This document shows, piece after piece, positions 44,565 to 54,097 of a DNA stretch of 64,000 nt. Position 1 is the stretch's first letter; every line of letters begins with the position of its first letter. This stretch comes from Williamsia sterculiae (GTDB lineage Bacteria > Actinomycetota > Actinomycetes > Mycobacteriales > Mycobacteriaceae), in the NCBI RefSeq assembly GCF_900156495.1, contig NZ_FTNT01000010.1, forward strand, positions 1 to 64,000. Reading direction: 5' to 3'. The translations under genes and the position numbers were made by a program. Below the pieces are notes generated by a model. The model did not search any database and was not told the DNA's origin. It worked only from the letters and a program-made list of their open reading frames with translations.

Positions 44565-46892
44565 ATGAGCCCCGACGATCGGCACCCCAGCCTGGCCGAC
44601 GATCTCGCCGCTCGCACCGACGAACAGCTCGTCGACATGCTCGCCGCCCGACCCGATCTGGCCAGCCCACCACCCGCGGGGGTGACAGTGCTGGCCCGCC
44701 GCGCACAGGCGTCGGGTTCCATCGGTCTGGTCGGCGAGAGTCTGGACCTGCTCGCGGTCGCGGTACTGGAACAGTTCCTCGCCGCGGCCGGGCCGTTGTC
44801 CCGGGAAGCGGTGATCGCCGCCCTCGACGGTCGGGCCGACAAGGACGACATCGTCGAGCGGATGGACCTGCTGACCGACCGTGCGCTGCTGTGGCACTCC
44901 GGTGAGCAGCTCGAGGCGGTCGCGAATGCGGGCAGCGCGTTGCCCTGGCGCGGCATGCACACCGCCGGGCCACTCGCCGAGCGCACCGTCGCCGAGGTGT
45001 CGGCCCAGATCGAGGCCCTACCCGAACACCAGCACGACCTGTTGTCGACCCTGGCCACCGGTTCACCGCTCGGTCGCACTCGCGATGCCGCGCGCGACGC
45101 CCCCGCCGACCGTCCGGTGCAGCAGTTGCTGGCCGCGGGTCTGCTCGGCCGCGTCGACGACCAGACCGTCGAGTTGCCGCCGGTCGTCGGCGCCCTGCTG
45201 CGGGGTCGTACCCCACCCGAGCCAGGTGACCTGCGACGTCCCGAGCTGACGCCGGGTAGCGCCAAGGGTCGGTTCAGCATGTCCGAGGTGGACGCCGCCG
45301 GCGGGGGTGAGGCCCTCGAGGTGCTGCGGCACGTGACCACGATCATCGACGCGCTGGGCGCCGCTCCGGCCTCCGTGCTGCGCGCGGGCGGGCTCGGCGT
45401 CCGCGAGTTGCGGCGACTGGCCAAGACCACCGAGATCGACGTCGACCGCCTCGGTTTCCTCGTCGAGTTGTCGGCCGCCGAGAAGGTCGTCGCACAGGGG
45501 TTGCCCGACCCCCCGCCGAGCCGCCGGTTCGACGAACCGGTCTGGGCGCCGACCACCCTGGCCGACGTCTGGCAGCATCAGGCCGCCGAACGCCGCTGGC
45601 TCGCGCTGGCCACCGCATGGCTCGACCTCCCCCGTCGCCCGTGGCAGGTGGGTTCGGCCGGTGCCGACGGTTCGGCGTTGCCGGTGCTCTCCGGTGAGTT
45701 GCACGACGTGTCGGCGGCCATCGAACGGCGGTTCGTGTTGCAGGCCATGGCCGAGAGCCGTCCCGGAGTGCCGGTGGACGTCGATCGGTTGGCGGCACTG
45801 CTCGACTGGCGACACCCGCGCTGGGCCCGGCGTCTCACCCCCACCCTGCTGGCATCCACGCTGGCCGAGGCCACCTCGCTGGGGCTCGTCGCCCACAGCG
45901 CGCTCACCTCGGTGGGACGCCTCCTGGTCACTCGCGGCGGTCAGGACCGGGACAAGGAGGACTGGGAGAAGACGGTGACCGCGGCGATGCACAAGGCCCT
46001 GCCCGAACCGATCGACCACTTCCTGACCCAGGCCGACCTGACCATCACCGCGCCCGGCCCGTTGAACGCCGAGCTCGAGGCCGAGGTCGCGCTGGTCGCC
46101 GACCTGGAATCCGGTGGCGCGGCATCGGTGTACCGGGTCAGCGAGACATCGATCCGGCGGGCGCTGGACGCCGGACGGTCCAGCAGCGAACTGCTGACCC
46201 TGTTCACCACCCACTCACGCACCCCCGTCCCGCAGTCGTTCCGCTATCTGGTCGAAGACGTCGCCCGACGACACGGTCAGCTGCGGGTGGGGATGGCCGG
46301 GGCGTTCATCCGCTGTGAGGACGCGGCCACCCTGGCCGGCGTGTTGTCGTCGCCCGCGGCGGCCACCCTGGCTTTGCGTGAACTCGCGCCCACCGTGGCG
46401 GTGTCGCCCGCGTCACTACGGGAGGTCCTCGACGAGTTGCGCTCCGCCGGCTTCGCGCCCGCGGGTGAGGATTCCACGGGAGCCGTGGTCGACCTGCGCG
46501 AACAGGGCAGCCGAGTGCCGGTGTCGACGGGTGCCCGACGCACCCCGCTGCGCCGTCCCGGTCCCGCGGTCCCCGATCGCGACCAGTTGCAGGTCGTCGT
46601 CGCACGCATTCGTTCGCAGGACGCGGCCGACAAGGTGACGGTCACCTCCCCCGGCGGGCCGGCGCGGGCTCGCGGCGGCGGCGAGTCGGCCACCGCGCTG
46701 CTGCAGTTGGCGCTCCGCGCTGCCCGACGGGTTCGCGTGGGTTACGTCGACGCCCACGGTTCGGCCAGCCGCAGTGTGGTGCGCCCGCGCACGCTGGGCG
46801 CCGGGCAACTCGTCGCGGTGGACGAGACCACCGACGACGAACAGCGGTTCTCGCTGCACCGGATCACCTCGGTGGAGTTGCTGGACAGCTGA
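44565..46892 (+). CDS. Helicase-associated (XPB/Ssl2-like N-domain) protein, Rv0862c type
   Basis: A 775-residue protein found beside XPB helicase genes in actinobacteria. It is built of helical and winged-helix-like segments (LAARTDEQLVDMLAARPDL near the start; SVSETSIRRALDAGRSSSELLTLF-type segments in the middle) and ends in a WYL-like domain (ALLQLALRAARRVRVGYVDAHGSASRSVVRPRTL). No Walker motifs are present, so it is not itself a helicase. The next gene starts 35 bases downstream, and a repair or transcription-related partnership with XPB is inferred from this conserved pairing. Confidence 0.8.
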   Translation: MSPDDRHPSLADDLAARTDEQLVDMLAARPDLASPPPAGVTVLARRAQASGSIGLVGESLDLLAVAVLEQFLAAAGPLSREAVIAALDGRADKDDIVERMDLLTDRALLWHSGEQLEAVANAGSALPWRGMHTAGPLAERTVAEVSAQIEALPEHQHDLLSTLATGSPLGRTRDAARDAPADRPVQQLLAAGLLGRVDDQTVELPPVVGALLRGRTPPEPGDLRRPELTPGSAKGRFSMSEVDAAGGGEALEVLRHVTTIIDALGAAPASVLRAGGLGVRELRRLAKTTEIDVDRLGFLVELSAAEKVVAQGLPDPPPSRRFDEPVWAPTTLADVWQHQAAERRWLALATAWLDLPRRPWQVGSAGADGSALPVLSGELHDVSAAIERRFVLQAMAESRPGVPVDVDRLAALLDWRHPRWARRLTPTLLASTLAEATSLGLVAHSALTSVGRLLVTRGGQDRDKEDWEKTVTAAMHKALPEPIDHFLTQADLTITAPGPLNAELEAEVALVADLESGGAASVYRVSETSIRRALDAGRSSSELLTLFTTHSRTPVPQSFRYLVEDVARRHGQLRVGMAGAFIRCEDAATLAGVLSSPAAATLALRELAPTVAVSPASLREVLDELRSAGFAPAGEDSTGAVVDLREQGSRVPVSTGARRTPLRRPGPAVPDRDQLQVVVARIRSQDAADKVTVTSPGGPARARGGGESATALLQLALRAARRVRVGYVDAHGSASRSVVRPRTLGAGQLVAVDETTDDEQRFSLHRITSVELLDS

Positions 46893-46927
46893 TCGCACGG
46901 GTTGCGTGAAGTGTGGACAATGGTCGA

Positions 46928-48580
46928 GTGACCGATGGACCGCTGATCGTGCAATCCGACAAGACCCTGCTGCTCGAGGTCGACCATCCGCAGGCCGCCG
47001 AGGCGCGAGCCGCCATCGCGCCCTTCGCCGAGTTGGAGCGCGCCCCCGAACACATCCACACCTACCGGGTGACCCCGTTGGCGCTGTGGAACGCCCGTGC
47101 CGCGGGCCACGACGCCGAGCAGGTGGTCGACGCGCTGGTGAACTTCAGCCGCTACGCGGTGCCCCAGCCGCTGTTGATGGACGTCGTCGACACCATGGGC
47201 CGCTTCGGCCGCTTGCAACTGGTCAAGAGCCCGGTGCACGGCCTCACCCTTGTCAGTCTCGACCGCGCGGTACTCGAGGAGATCCTGCGCAACAAGAAGG
47301 TGGCGCCGATGCTCGGCGCCCGCATCGACGACGACACCGTGGTGGTGCATCCGTCCGAACGCGGTCGTCTCAAACAGGTGCTGCTCAAGGTCGGCTGGCC
47401 GGCGGAGGACCTGGCGGGTTACGTCGACGGCGAGGCGCACCCCATCGCACTGGACGAGGGCGACTGGTCGCTGCGCGACTACCAGCAGATGGCCGCGGAC
47501 TCGTTCTGGGACGGCGGCTCGGGTGTGGTGGTGCTGCCCTGCGGCGCCGGCAAGACGATGGTCGGTGCCGCCGCGATGGCCAAGGCCGGCGCCACCACCC
47601 TGATCCTGGTGACCAACACCGTCGCGGGCAGGCAGTGGAAGCGAGAACTGATCGCGCGGACCACCCTCACCGAGGAGGAGATCGGCGAGTACTCCGGTGA
47701 GCGCAAGGAGATCCGCCCGGTCACCATCGCGACGTATCAGGTGATGACGCGTCGTTCCAAGGGCGAATACCGCAATCTGGAGCTGTTCGACTCCCGGGAC
47801 TGGGGGTTGATCATCTACGACGAGGTGCACCTGCTGCCCGCGCCGGTGTTCCGGATGACCGCCGATCTGCAGTCGCGACGACGGCTGGGATTGACCGCCA
47901 CCCTGGTACGCGAGGACGGCCGCGAGGGCGACGTGTTCAGCCTGATCGGACCGAAACGGTACGACGCCCCGTGGAAGGACATCGAATCGCAGGGGTGGAT
48001 CGCCCCGGCGGAGTGCATCGAGGTCCGGGTGACCCTGACCGACGAGGAACGGTTGCAGTACGCGGTGGCCGAGCCGGAGGAGAAGTACAAGCTCTGCTCC
48101 ACCGCGCACACCAAGGTCAACGTGGTGAAGTCCATCCTGGCGCGGCACGCGGATTCGCAGACGCTGGTGATCGGCGCCTACATCGACCAACTCGAGGAGC
48201 TCGGCGCGGCTCTCGATGCCCCGATCATCCAGGGGTCGACGAAGAACAAGGAACGCGAGCTGCTGTTCGACCGGTTCCGCAAAGGCGAGATCCAGACGCT
48301 GGTGGTCAGCAAGGTCGCCAACTTCTCGATCGACCTACCCGAGGCATCAGTCGCGGTGCAGGTGTCCGGAACGTTCGGATCGCGGCAGGAGGAAGCCCAG
48401 CGGCTGGGGCGGTTGCTACGACCCAAGAGCGACGGCGGACAGGCACACTTCTACTCGGTGGTCGCTCGCGACACCCTCGACGCCGATTACGCGGCCCATC
48501 GGCAGCGCTTTCTCGCCGAACAGGGATACGCCTACCGGATCACCGATGCCGACGATCTGCTGGGACCCCCAATCGGCTGA
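46928..48580 (+). CDS. ercc3: XPB/Ercc3-type DNA 3'-5' helicase
   Basis: A 550-residue superfamily 2 helicase. After an N-terminal damage-recognition-like domain (QSDKTLLLEVDHPQAAEAR) come motif I LPCGAGKTMVGAA (GAGKT at 206-210), motif II YDEVHLLPA (DEVH at 298-301), motif III LTATLVREDG and motif VI RQEEAQRLGRLLRPK. The RED motif (REDGREGD) of XPB proteins is visible. Start GTG 46928 matches the family N-terminus TDGPLIVQSDKT. It would unwind or remodel DNA in repair. Confidence 0.92.
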   Translation: MTDGPLIVQSDKTLLLEVDHPQAAEARAAIAPFAELERAPEHIHTYRVTPLALWNARAAGHDAEQVVDALVNFSRYAVPQPLLMDVVDTMGRFGRLQLVKSPVHGLTLVSLDRAVLEEILRNKKVAPMLGARIDDDTVVVHPSERGRLKQVLLKVGWPAEDLAGYVDGEAHPIALDEGDWSLRDYQQMAADSFWDGGSGVVVLPCGAGKTMVGAAAMAKAGATTLILVTNTVAGRQWKRELIARTTLTEEEIGEYSGERKEIRPVTIATYQVMTRRSKGEYRNLELFDSRDWGLIIYDEVHLLPAPVFRMTADLQSRRRLGLTATLVREDGREGDVFSLIGPKRYDAPWKDIESQGWIAPAECIEVRVTLTDEERLQYAVAEPEEKYKLCSTAHTKVNVVKSILARHADSQTLVIGAYIDQLEELGAALDAPIIQGSTKNKERELLFDRFRKGEIQTLVVSKVANFSIDLPEASVAVQVSGTFGSRQEEAQRLGRLLRPKSDGGQAHFYSVVARDTLDADYAAHRQRFLAEQGYAYRITDADDLLGPPIG

Positions 48581-48595
48581 GTACTCGCGACTCGG

Positions 48596-49846
48596 TCACT
48601 GCGTCTGCAGGCAATAGCCGACCGGTCTAGGCAGGCTGTACGGCAGCGGCGTCTCACCGTCACCACAGGTGGGGGGTGTCGTCTCCTGCCGCGAGACCAC
48701 CTTGACGACGGTGGTGTCGGTTTTCGGGGTGTCCGCGCAGTCCGCGGCGGTGTAATCGGTGAGTTCGTCGCTCGTGGTGGGGATCTGATAGCAGAGGCCC
48801 TGTGTCATGTTCGGGACCACACACATGCCGGAACCATGGAGGAGGTCGGTCACGCGGTCGTACCCCGGGCAGGTGTCGGTGCCACTCACCTTGGATGCGA
48901 CAGTGAAACTGAACACCTTTGCACCGCACGACGTCTTGCGCACCTCCAACGGCGAGGAGGACAGACCGTCAGCTCGGCTGAGGTTCACACAGTCCTCGAC
49001 GTTCAGCTCACCGAGATCGTCGACCTTCTTGTCGAAGCAGTACGACACAGCGGTGGGGCGGTCGTAGCTGACCCCGTCGACGCAGTCGGCTGTCGAGTCG
49101 GTCGGCGTTCGAGTGAACACCTCGACCTGACGGGTGTTCGGTGCCAACGCGTCGCCACAGTGGATCTCGCGGAAGTCGACGAGTCGCGTATTCGAGTCAC
49201 CGGGCACCTGATAGCAGCGCCCCTGCCGAAAGTTCGGCACCACGCAGAGTTTGGCGTCACTACCCTGCGCGGTGATCCGGTTGTACTGCTCGCCCGGGCA
49301 AGGGTCGTTCTTGCCCACCTTCTCGGCGATCGTGAACGAGAAATCTCCCTGACAGTCGACCTTGGTCACGTCGGCGTTGCTGTTGTCCCCCTTGACGGAC
49401 ACGCAGTCGTTGGCTTGGACCTTGTCGATGGTGGGCCGCGACACCTGCAGGACCAGCACCACCGCGGTTGCCACACCGGCGATAACCAACAGGGCCACCA
49501 CCGGCAACGCCCAGAGCCACCATCGACGCTTGCGTTTCGGCGGCGGGCCGAAGGGAGACGGTTGGCCGAAGGACTGCCCGCCGTATGGAGGCTGGCCGAA
49601 GGGAGGCTGACCATACGGTTGCTGGCCGTACGGCGGTTGGCCCGGTGGTGGCTGCACATAGGACGGTTGCCCGGGTCCCGGCGGCGGGCCTGGCTGTGGA
49701 TAGGAGCCCTGTTGTGGCGGTGGCCCCTGGTGCGGAGGCCACCCGTGGGGCGGCGGCCCGTGACCCGGCGGCGGCCCGTATTGCGGTGGCGGCTCGTGGG
49801 GACCAGACCCGGGGCCGGGCCACCTGGGGTCTTCGGGATTCGTCAT
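48596..49846 (-). CDS. Pro/Gly-rich membrane-anchored protein with duplicated Cys-rich domain
   Basis: A 416-residue protein. Residues 1-110 are Pro/Gly/Gln-rich with [10 protein letters not shown] repeats (cytoplasmic). One transmembrane helix follows ([22 protein letters not shown]). The exterior has two copies of a domain of about 130 residues. Each begins with a DCV segment and contains C-x-FSFT and DxCPGYxR-type motifs; [15 protein letters not shown] in copy 1 matches [15 protein letters not shown] in copy 2. Paired cysteines suggest disulfides. It resembles LppU-like actinobacterial sensor/exported proteins, but no function is assignable. Confidence 0.72.
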   Translation of the reverse strand: MTNPEDPRWPGPGSGPHEPPPQYGPPPGHGPPPHGWPPHQGPPPQQGSYPQPGPPPGPGQPSYVQPPPGQPPYGQQPYGQPPFGQPPYGGQSFGQPSPFGPPPKRKRRWWLWALPVVALLVIAGVATAVVLVLQVSRPTIDKVQANDCVSVKGDNSNADVTKVDCQGDFSFTIAEKVGKNDPCPGEQYNRITAQGSDAKLCVVPNFRQGRCYQVPGDSNTRLVDFREIHCGDALAPNTRQVEVFTRTPTDSTADCVDGVSYDRPTAVSYCFDKKVDDLGELNVEDCVNLSRADGLSSSPLEVRKTSCGAKVFSFTVASKVSGTDTCPGYDRVTDLLHGSGMCVVPNMTQGLCYQIPTTSDELTDYTAADCADTPKTDTTVVKVVSRQETTPPTCGDGETPLPYSLPRPVGYCLQTQ

Positions 49847-49939
49847 CTCGAATCTTTCGGTACGGGATCAGTTCAGGTGACCGTACTGTCCGCGCGACGG
49901 CCGCGCCCAGCGTTCGGGCCGCATGAGTACGCTGACCGC

Positions 49940-51097
49940 ATGACGCTCGTGACCAGGCTCAAGCCGTTCACCTCGACGATCTTTGCCGAGATGTCACAGT
50001 TGGCAACCGAACAGGGGGCCATCAACCTGGGGCAGGGATTCCCCGACACCGATGGTCCCGAGGCGATGTTGGCGGCGGCGCAGAAGGCCATTGCCTCGGG
50101 CGACAACCAGTACCCGCCGGGTCCCGGGATCCCCGAATTACGCGCCGCGGTCGCGCGCCAGCAGGCCCGCGACTACCACCTGGACTACGACCCACAGACC
50201 GAGGTGCTGATCACGGTGGGTGCCACCGAGGCGATCTCCGCCGCCGTCGTCGGCCTGGTGGAGCCGGGACGGGAGGTGGTGATGATCGAACCGTTCTACG
50301 ACGCCTACGCCGCGGCGGTGGCCATCGCAGGAGGGGTCCGCAGAACGGTCCCGTTACGTCGTGAGGGAGACGGTTTCGTCCTGGACCGCGATGCTCTGCA
50401 GCAGGCCGTCACCGACCACACCGCGTTGATCATCGTGAACACCCCCCACAACCCCACCGGCACCGTATTGACCGACAACGACCTGTCCGCGATCGCCCGG
50501 GTCTGCGTCGACCACGACGTGCCCGCGCTGACCGACGAGGTGTACGAACACCTCGTCTTCGACGATCGGGTGCAGCGGCCGCTGGCCTCCTTGCCGGGTA
50601 TGCGCGAACGGACACTACGTATCTCGAGCGCGGCGAAGACGTTCAATGTCACCGGCTGGAAGGTCGGGTGGATCAGCGGACCCCCGCAACTCGTCGCCGC
50701 GGTACGAGCCGCCAAACAGTATCTGACCTATGTGGGCAGTGGCCCGTTCCAACCCGCCGTCGCCTTGGCGTTGGACACCGAGGACGCATGGGTGCACCGA
50801 TCACGCGCGGACCTGCAACGCAAGCGCGATCTGTTGACCACAGCATTACGCGAGGTGGGATTCGACGTGATCAGCAGCGAGGGAACGTACTTCGTATGCG
50901 CGGACGCGCGGCCACTCGGCTACGAGGACGGCACCGCATTCTGCCTGGACCTACCTCGAACGGTCGGCGTCGCGGCCGTCCCGGTGAGCGCCTTCGTCGA
51001 CGACTCAGCACCCTGGAAGTCCATGGTGCGCTTCGCCTTCGCCAAGCGCGACGACGTGATCGCCGAAGCCGCGGAGCGCTTGCTGCACCTGCGCTGA
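49940..51097 (+). CDS. dapC: N-succinyldiaminopimelate aminotransferase-like (DapC)
   Basis: A 385-residue fold-type I, class I/II aminotransferase. AINLGQGFPDTDGPE, NQYPPGPGIPELR, NTPHNPTGTV and the Schiff-base Lys233 in SSAAKTFNVTGWKVGW are all present, as is the closing FAFAKRDDVI. The same gene order in M. tuberculosis (Rv0858c after the XPB pair) suggests DapC of the lysine/peptidoglycan pathway. Relatives of the same subfamily include kynurenine and methionine aminotransferases. Start ATG 49940 has a TACGCT -10-like box six bases upstream. Confidence 0.82.
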   Translation: MTLVTRLKPFTSTIFAEMSQLATEQGAINLGQGFPDTDGPEAMLAAAQKAIASGDNQYPPGPGIPELRAAVARQQARDYHLDYDPQTEVLITVGATEAISAAVVGLVEPGREVVMIEPFYDAYAAAVAIAGGVRRTVPLRREGDGFVLDRDALQQAVTDHTALIIVNTPHNPTGTVLTDNDLSAIARVCVDHDVPALTDEVYEHLVFDDRVQRPLASLPGMRERTLRISSAAKTFNVTGWKVGWISGPPQLVAAVRAAKQYLTYVGSGPFQPAVALALDTEDAWVHRSRADLQRKRDLLTTALREVGFDVISSEGTYFVCADARPLGYEDGTAFCLDLPRTVGVAAVPVSAFVDDSAPWKSMVRFAFAKRDDVIAEAAERLLHLR

Positions 51098-51113
51098 CCG
51101 ACGTTCCCCACCT

Positions 51114-51260
51114 ATCGACCGTGCCCTCATCCCCGTCGACCGTGCACTCATCCCTGTCGACCGTGCCCTCATCCCTGTCGAGTGGGCCCTTATCCCGGTC
51201 GACCGCGCCCTTATCAACGTCGATCGGGCCTCAATCCACGCCGGCCGGGCCGATGGCTGC
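51114..51260. repeat. 21-bp-period tandem repeat, locus B
   Basis: Units begin at 51114, 51135, 51156, 51177, 51198, 51219 and (degenerate) 51240. The best copies read GTCGACCGTGCCCTCATCCC plus one base. It occupies the gap between the convergent dapC and a membrane-protein gene and extends into the last ten codons of the latter. The unit is the same as in 42812-42895, and one copy (51177) matches the locus A form GTCGAGTGGGCC. Confidence 0.92.
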
Positions 51261-52067
51261 GTGGATGTCGGCGACGAAGTCGGCTGGGTGATCGACGGAT
51301 ATCGCCAGTTCCCGCACCGGCATACCACGGATATGCGTCACCTCGTCCAACTCGAGAATCACCGACCCATCCCCGTAGCAGAGCCGACCGCGCGCGTCAT
51401 GGTCAATCGCCATCCCGGATCTACCGATATTGCGGGTCCGTCTGCGGTCGACTCGCGATATGAGTTCGAGACCGATGGTGTGCTCTCCGAATATGCTGTC
51501 GGACAGCAGGATCGCGTCAGGTCCAACACGATGCGGAAGGGTCGTGAACGATGCGACAACGCCGAGAAGCCACACCACCGCATAGATGTGAACGGCCGCA
51601 ACCAGCCACAACCACCATCGGTGGCCGAAGACGGCCAGCAGCACCGCTTCGGCGATGACTCCCTCGACCACCACGAGACCTGACATCGCCACGACGACCG
51701 GTCGAATGGACGCACCGTAGGTGAATTCCCGTGACCTGCCATCGCGCCGGGTGAAGCACCGCATCAAGGCGAGCCAGACCCGTGCTTCGCCGATTGCCAG
51801 AGCAACGACGTGATGAGGCAACACAGTGTGCAGCGCTTCCTCAGCCGCAATCCAGCGATTGTGGTCGCCCACGATGATGCCCGTACGGTACGCGCGAACC
51901 ACTCTCAGAACAGTTCCGACCGCCGAGACCGCGATGAGGGATTCGATGACCACGAAAATGATCACCGCGGTATGTGTCTCGAGAAAGTCCGCGACGACCA
52001 GGGCGACCTCGACCGCGATGAGCGCGGGCGTCGCCCACGGAATCACCCTGCGCCACCACCCGCGCAT
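51231..52067 (-). CDS. Hypothetical membrane protein
   Basis: A 278-residue protein with two pairs of hydrophobic helices (ATPALIAVEVALVVADFL, VIIFVVIESLIAVSAVGTVLRVV, VVVAMSGLVVVEGVIAEAVLLAVF, WWLWLVAAVHIYAVVWLLGVVAS). A soluble C-terminal part follows (DDxILELDEVTHIRGMPVRELAISVDHP-like). I do not recognise a family. The last codons lie within the 21-bp repeat array, so the C-terminus may be repeat-derived. It stands alone, with a 208-base gap upstream in which I see no gene. Confidence 0.6.
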   Translation of the reverse strand: MRGWWRRVIPWATPALIAVEVALVVADFLETHTAVIIFVVIESLIAVSAVGTVLRVVRAYRTGIIVGDHNRWIAAEEALHTVLPHHVVALAIGEARVWLALMRCFTRRDGRSREFTYGASIRPVVVAMSGLVVVEGVIAEAVLLAVFGHRWWLWLVAAVHIYAVVWLLGVVASFTTLPHRVGPDAILLSDSIFGEHTIGLELISRVDRRRTRNIGRSGMAIDHDARGRLCYGDGSVILELDEVTHIRGMPVRELAISVDHPADFVADIHAAIGPAGVD

Positions 52068-52275
52068 TCAGACCTCCGTCCACGGTCACTGTCGTGTCAT
52101 CAGAATATCCGGCGGTGATCACACGTCCCACACGGAGGCGTCCCCCACCCGCGTCCTGTTCCAGCACGGCACGGCGTGAACACCGGTATCCACGATGCGT
52201 CGGCCGTCGCCTGGTGAACCGGACGTCGCACTCGACTAATCACCCTGCAGCACTACCCAATTCTCGGTCGGACAA

Positions 52276-53136
52276 TCAGAACTGCTGACGCCACTCTCGG
52301 ATGATGGTGACCACGTCGTCGAGGTGGGACTCCAGCAGGAAGTGTCCGCCAGCGATCAACTCCACACGGGCGTCGGGGACATCTCGGCTGAACGCCTCCG
52401 CACCGGCAGCCCCGAAGATCTCGTCATTCGCACCCCAGATCGCCAGCAGCGGAACTCGGGTATCCCGCAGCCATGCGTGCACTCGCGGGTACAGGTCGCG
52501 GTTCGACACGTAATCGGCGAAGAGCGCCAACTGTGCCCGATCGACTCCCGGCCGCCCGAGCAGGGTGAGGTCGTGCTCCCAGGCATCCGGGTCGACGGTC
52601 GTCGGATCCGGCACACCGTGCAGGTATTGCCACTCGACCGCACCACGCTCGAGGGCCGGGCGCAGTGCGGCCTCGTTCTCGGGGGACTGATCACTGCCGT
52701 AGGCCCACACCGGTTCCCAGAATTCGGGGACGAAGCCCTCCTCATAGGCGTTGCCGTTCTGCGAGATGACGCCGACCACTGAATCCGGGTCCTCCAGCGC
52801 GAGTCGCCAGCCGATCGGGGCACCGTAGTCCTGAACGTACACCGTGTACGTGGTCACACCGAGTCGTTCCAACAGTCGGCGGGTGACGCCGCTCAACGCA
52901 TCGAAGGTGTACGGGAACTCGTCCACCGATGGAGTCGACGACCGGCCGAACCCGATGTGATCGGGCGCGATGACCCGATACTGATCAGCCACAGCGGGAA
53001 TCAGATGTCGGAACATATGCGAACTCGTCGGGTATCCGTGCAGCAGCAGGAGTACGGGCGCATCCGGCGAACCGGCCTCACGATAGAACACCCCCAAGCC
53101 GTCGATCGACGCGGTGCGGTGGTGGACGGCGACCAT
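52276..53136 (-). CDS. Alpha/beta hydrolase, dehalogenase/epoxide-hydrolase-like
   Basis: A 286-residue alpha/beta hydrolase. The oxyanion motif LLLHGYPTSSHMF is followed by a nucleophile elbow VYVQDYGAPIG whose central residue is Asp, as in haloalkane dehalogenases and epoxide hydrolases. A later acid lies in GANDEIFG and the catalytic His in AGGHFLLE. The FADYVSNRD and WEPVW segments lie in the cap. Substrate unknown. It is divergent from a CGNR regulator; the intergenic region has an inverted TACTG/CAGTA pair near 53165 that could be its operator. Confidence 0.82.
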   Translation of the reverse strand: MVAVHHRTASIDGLGVFYREAGSPDAPVLLLLHGYPTSSHMFRHLIPAVADQYRVIAPDHIGFGRSSTPSVDEFPYTFDALSGVTRRLLERLGVTTYTVYVQDYGAPIGWRLALEDPDSVVGVISQNGNAYEEGFVPEFWEPVWAYGSDQSPENEAALRPALERGAVEWQYLHGVPDPTTVDPDAWEHDLTLLGRPGVDRAQLALFADYVSNRDLYPRVHAWLRDTRVPLLAIWGANDEIFGAAGAEAFSRDVPDARVELIAGGHFLLESHLDDVVTIIREWRQQF

Positions 53137-53217
53137 GCTAACCCCTTAAATTATTGTTACTGGTTAGCACAACAGTAGCATGAACTCGGACACACCACAT
53201 CGGCAGAGCGAGGACAG

Positions 53218-53721
53218 ATGGACGAGATCAACGACGAGGATCTGCTGCTGGCGTTGTTGAACAGCGCTCCCGTCGTCGACGGCACCAGGACGGACACCCT
53301 GGACGGTCCGGGTGGTGCCGAGTTGGTCGCCCGATTCGACGGCACGGGGTCACCGGCGGAGTCGACCCGGCTACGGCAGATGCGCGGCGCCCTGCAGGGT
53401 GCCATCCGAGATCAGGACGACGCGTTGGGTGCTCTCGACGCCCTGCTCGAGGACGCGACATTGATTCCCGAGGTGACCACCGAAGGGATCCACTGGAATC
53501 TGCAGGTACCCCCCGACCAGCGGATCGCCGTCCGGGCGGCGTTGGCCTGGGCAGCGGTCGTCGACGGTCTACCCGGACGGTTACGCCCGTGCGCCAACAG
53601 TGAGTGCAACCTGTTCCTCATCGATCGCAGCCGCCCGGGTACGGCCAAATGGTGTTCGATGGCCACGTGCGGAAATCGGATGAAAGCCCGGACACATGCA
53701 CACCGCCGCCGCACGTCCTGA
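53218..53721 (+). CDS. CGNR zinc-finger/ABATE-domain regulator
   Basis: A 167-residue protein of the ABATE/CGNR family. The N-terminal helical ABATE domain (DEDLLLALLNSAPV, STRLRQMRGALQGAI) leads to the zinc finger LRPCANSECNLFLIDRS, then CSMATCGNRMKARTHAHR. CGNR proteins are putative stress or transcription regulators. It is divergent from the alpha/beta hydrolase, which it may control. Start ATG 53218. Confidence 0.82.
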   Translation: MDEINDEDLLLALLNSAPVVDGTRTDTLDGPGGAELVARFDGTGSPAESTRLRQMRGALQGAIRDQDDALGALDALLEDATLIPEVTTEGIHWNLQVPPDQRIAVRAALAWAAVVDGLPGRLRPCANSECNLFLIDRSRPGTAKWCSMATCGNRMKARTHAHRRRTS

Positions 53722-53730
53722 CCGAGTCGT

Positions 53731-54075
53731 TCACTCCTGTGTGGCGGCCATCCGGTCCGCGTAGTCCGCTCCCCACGTATCAAGCCACGCCACGGCCGGT
53801 GACAGCGTCCGACCCAGGTCGGTCAGCGAATACTCGACTCGCGGCGGTACCTCGGGATACACCGTTCGACGAACGATTCCGTCGGCTTCCAGTTCGCGCA
53901 ACTGGCGCGTCAGTACCCGCGGATTGACTGCGCCCACCCGGCGGCCCAACTCGCCGAATCGGTGGGTCCCGCCGATGAGCGCCTTGACGATCGTGAGCTT
54001 CCACGCCCCGCCGAGTACGGCGACGGCCACCTCGACCGGACACACATCGACCGCTGCCTGCACCTGACGACGCAC
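53731..54075 (-). CDS. HxlR-family transcriptional regulator
   Basis: A 114-residue winged-helix regulator. CPVEVAVAVLGGAWKLTIVKAL is the family signature (with the conserved Cys), then HRFGELGRRVGAVNPRVLTRQL recognition helix and RTVYPEVPPRVEYSLTDLG wing. Start GTG 54075 is chosen for its AGAGGA at a good distance; the GTG at 54099 is weaker. It is divergent from the flavodoxin-like NAD(P)H oxidoreductase, the usual HxlR partner, and probably responds to electrophiles or quinones. Confidence 0.87.
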   Translation of the reverse strand: MRRQVQAAVDVCPVEVAVAVLGGAWKLTIVKALIGGTHRFGELGRRVGAVNPRVLTRQLRELEADGIVRRTVYPEVPPRVEYSLTDLGRTLSPAVAWLDTWGADYADRMAATQE

Positions 54076-54097
54076 CGGATATCCTCTCCACCTCCAC

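Noticed and set aside
46742-48190. A 482-codon minus-strand frame
   Set aside because: Antisense to the XPB helicase, whose catalytic motifs are unambiguous.
42812-51260. The 21-bp repeats as a CRISPR array
   Set aside because: There are no unique spacers; units are contiguous and degenerate, and no cas gene is present.
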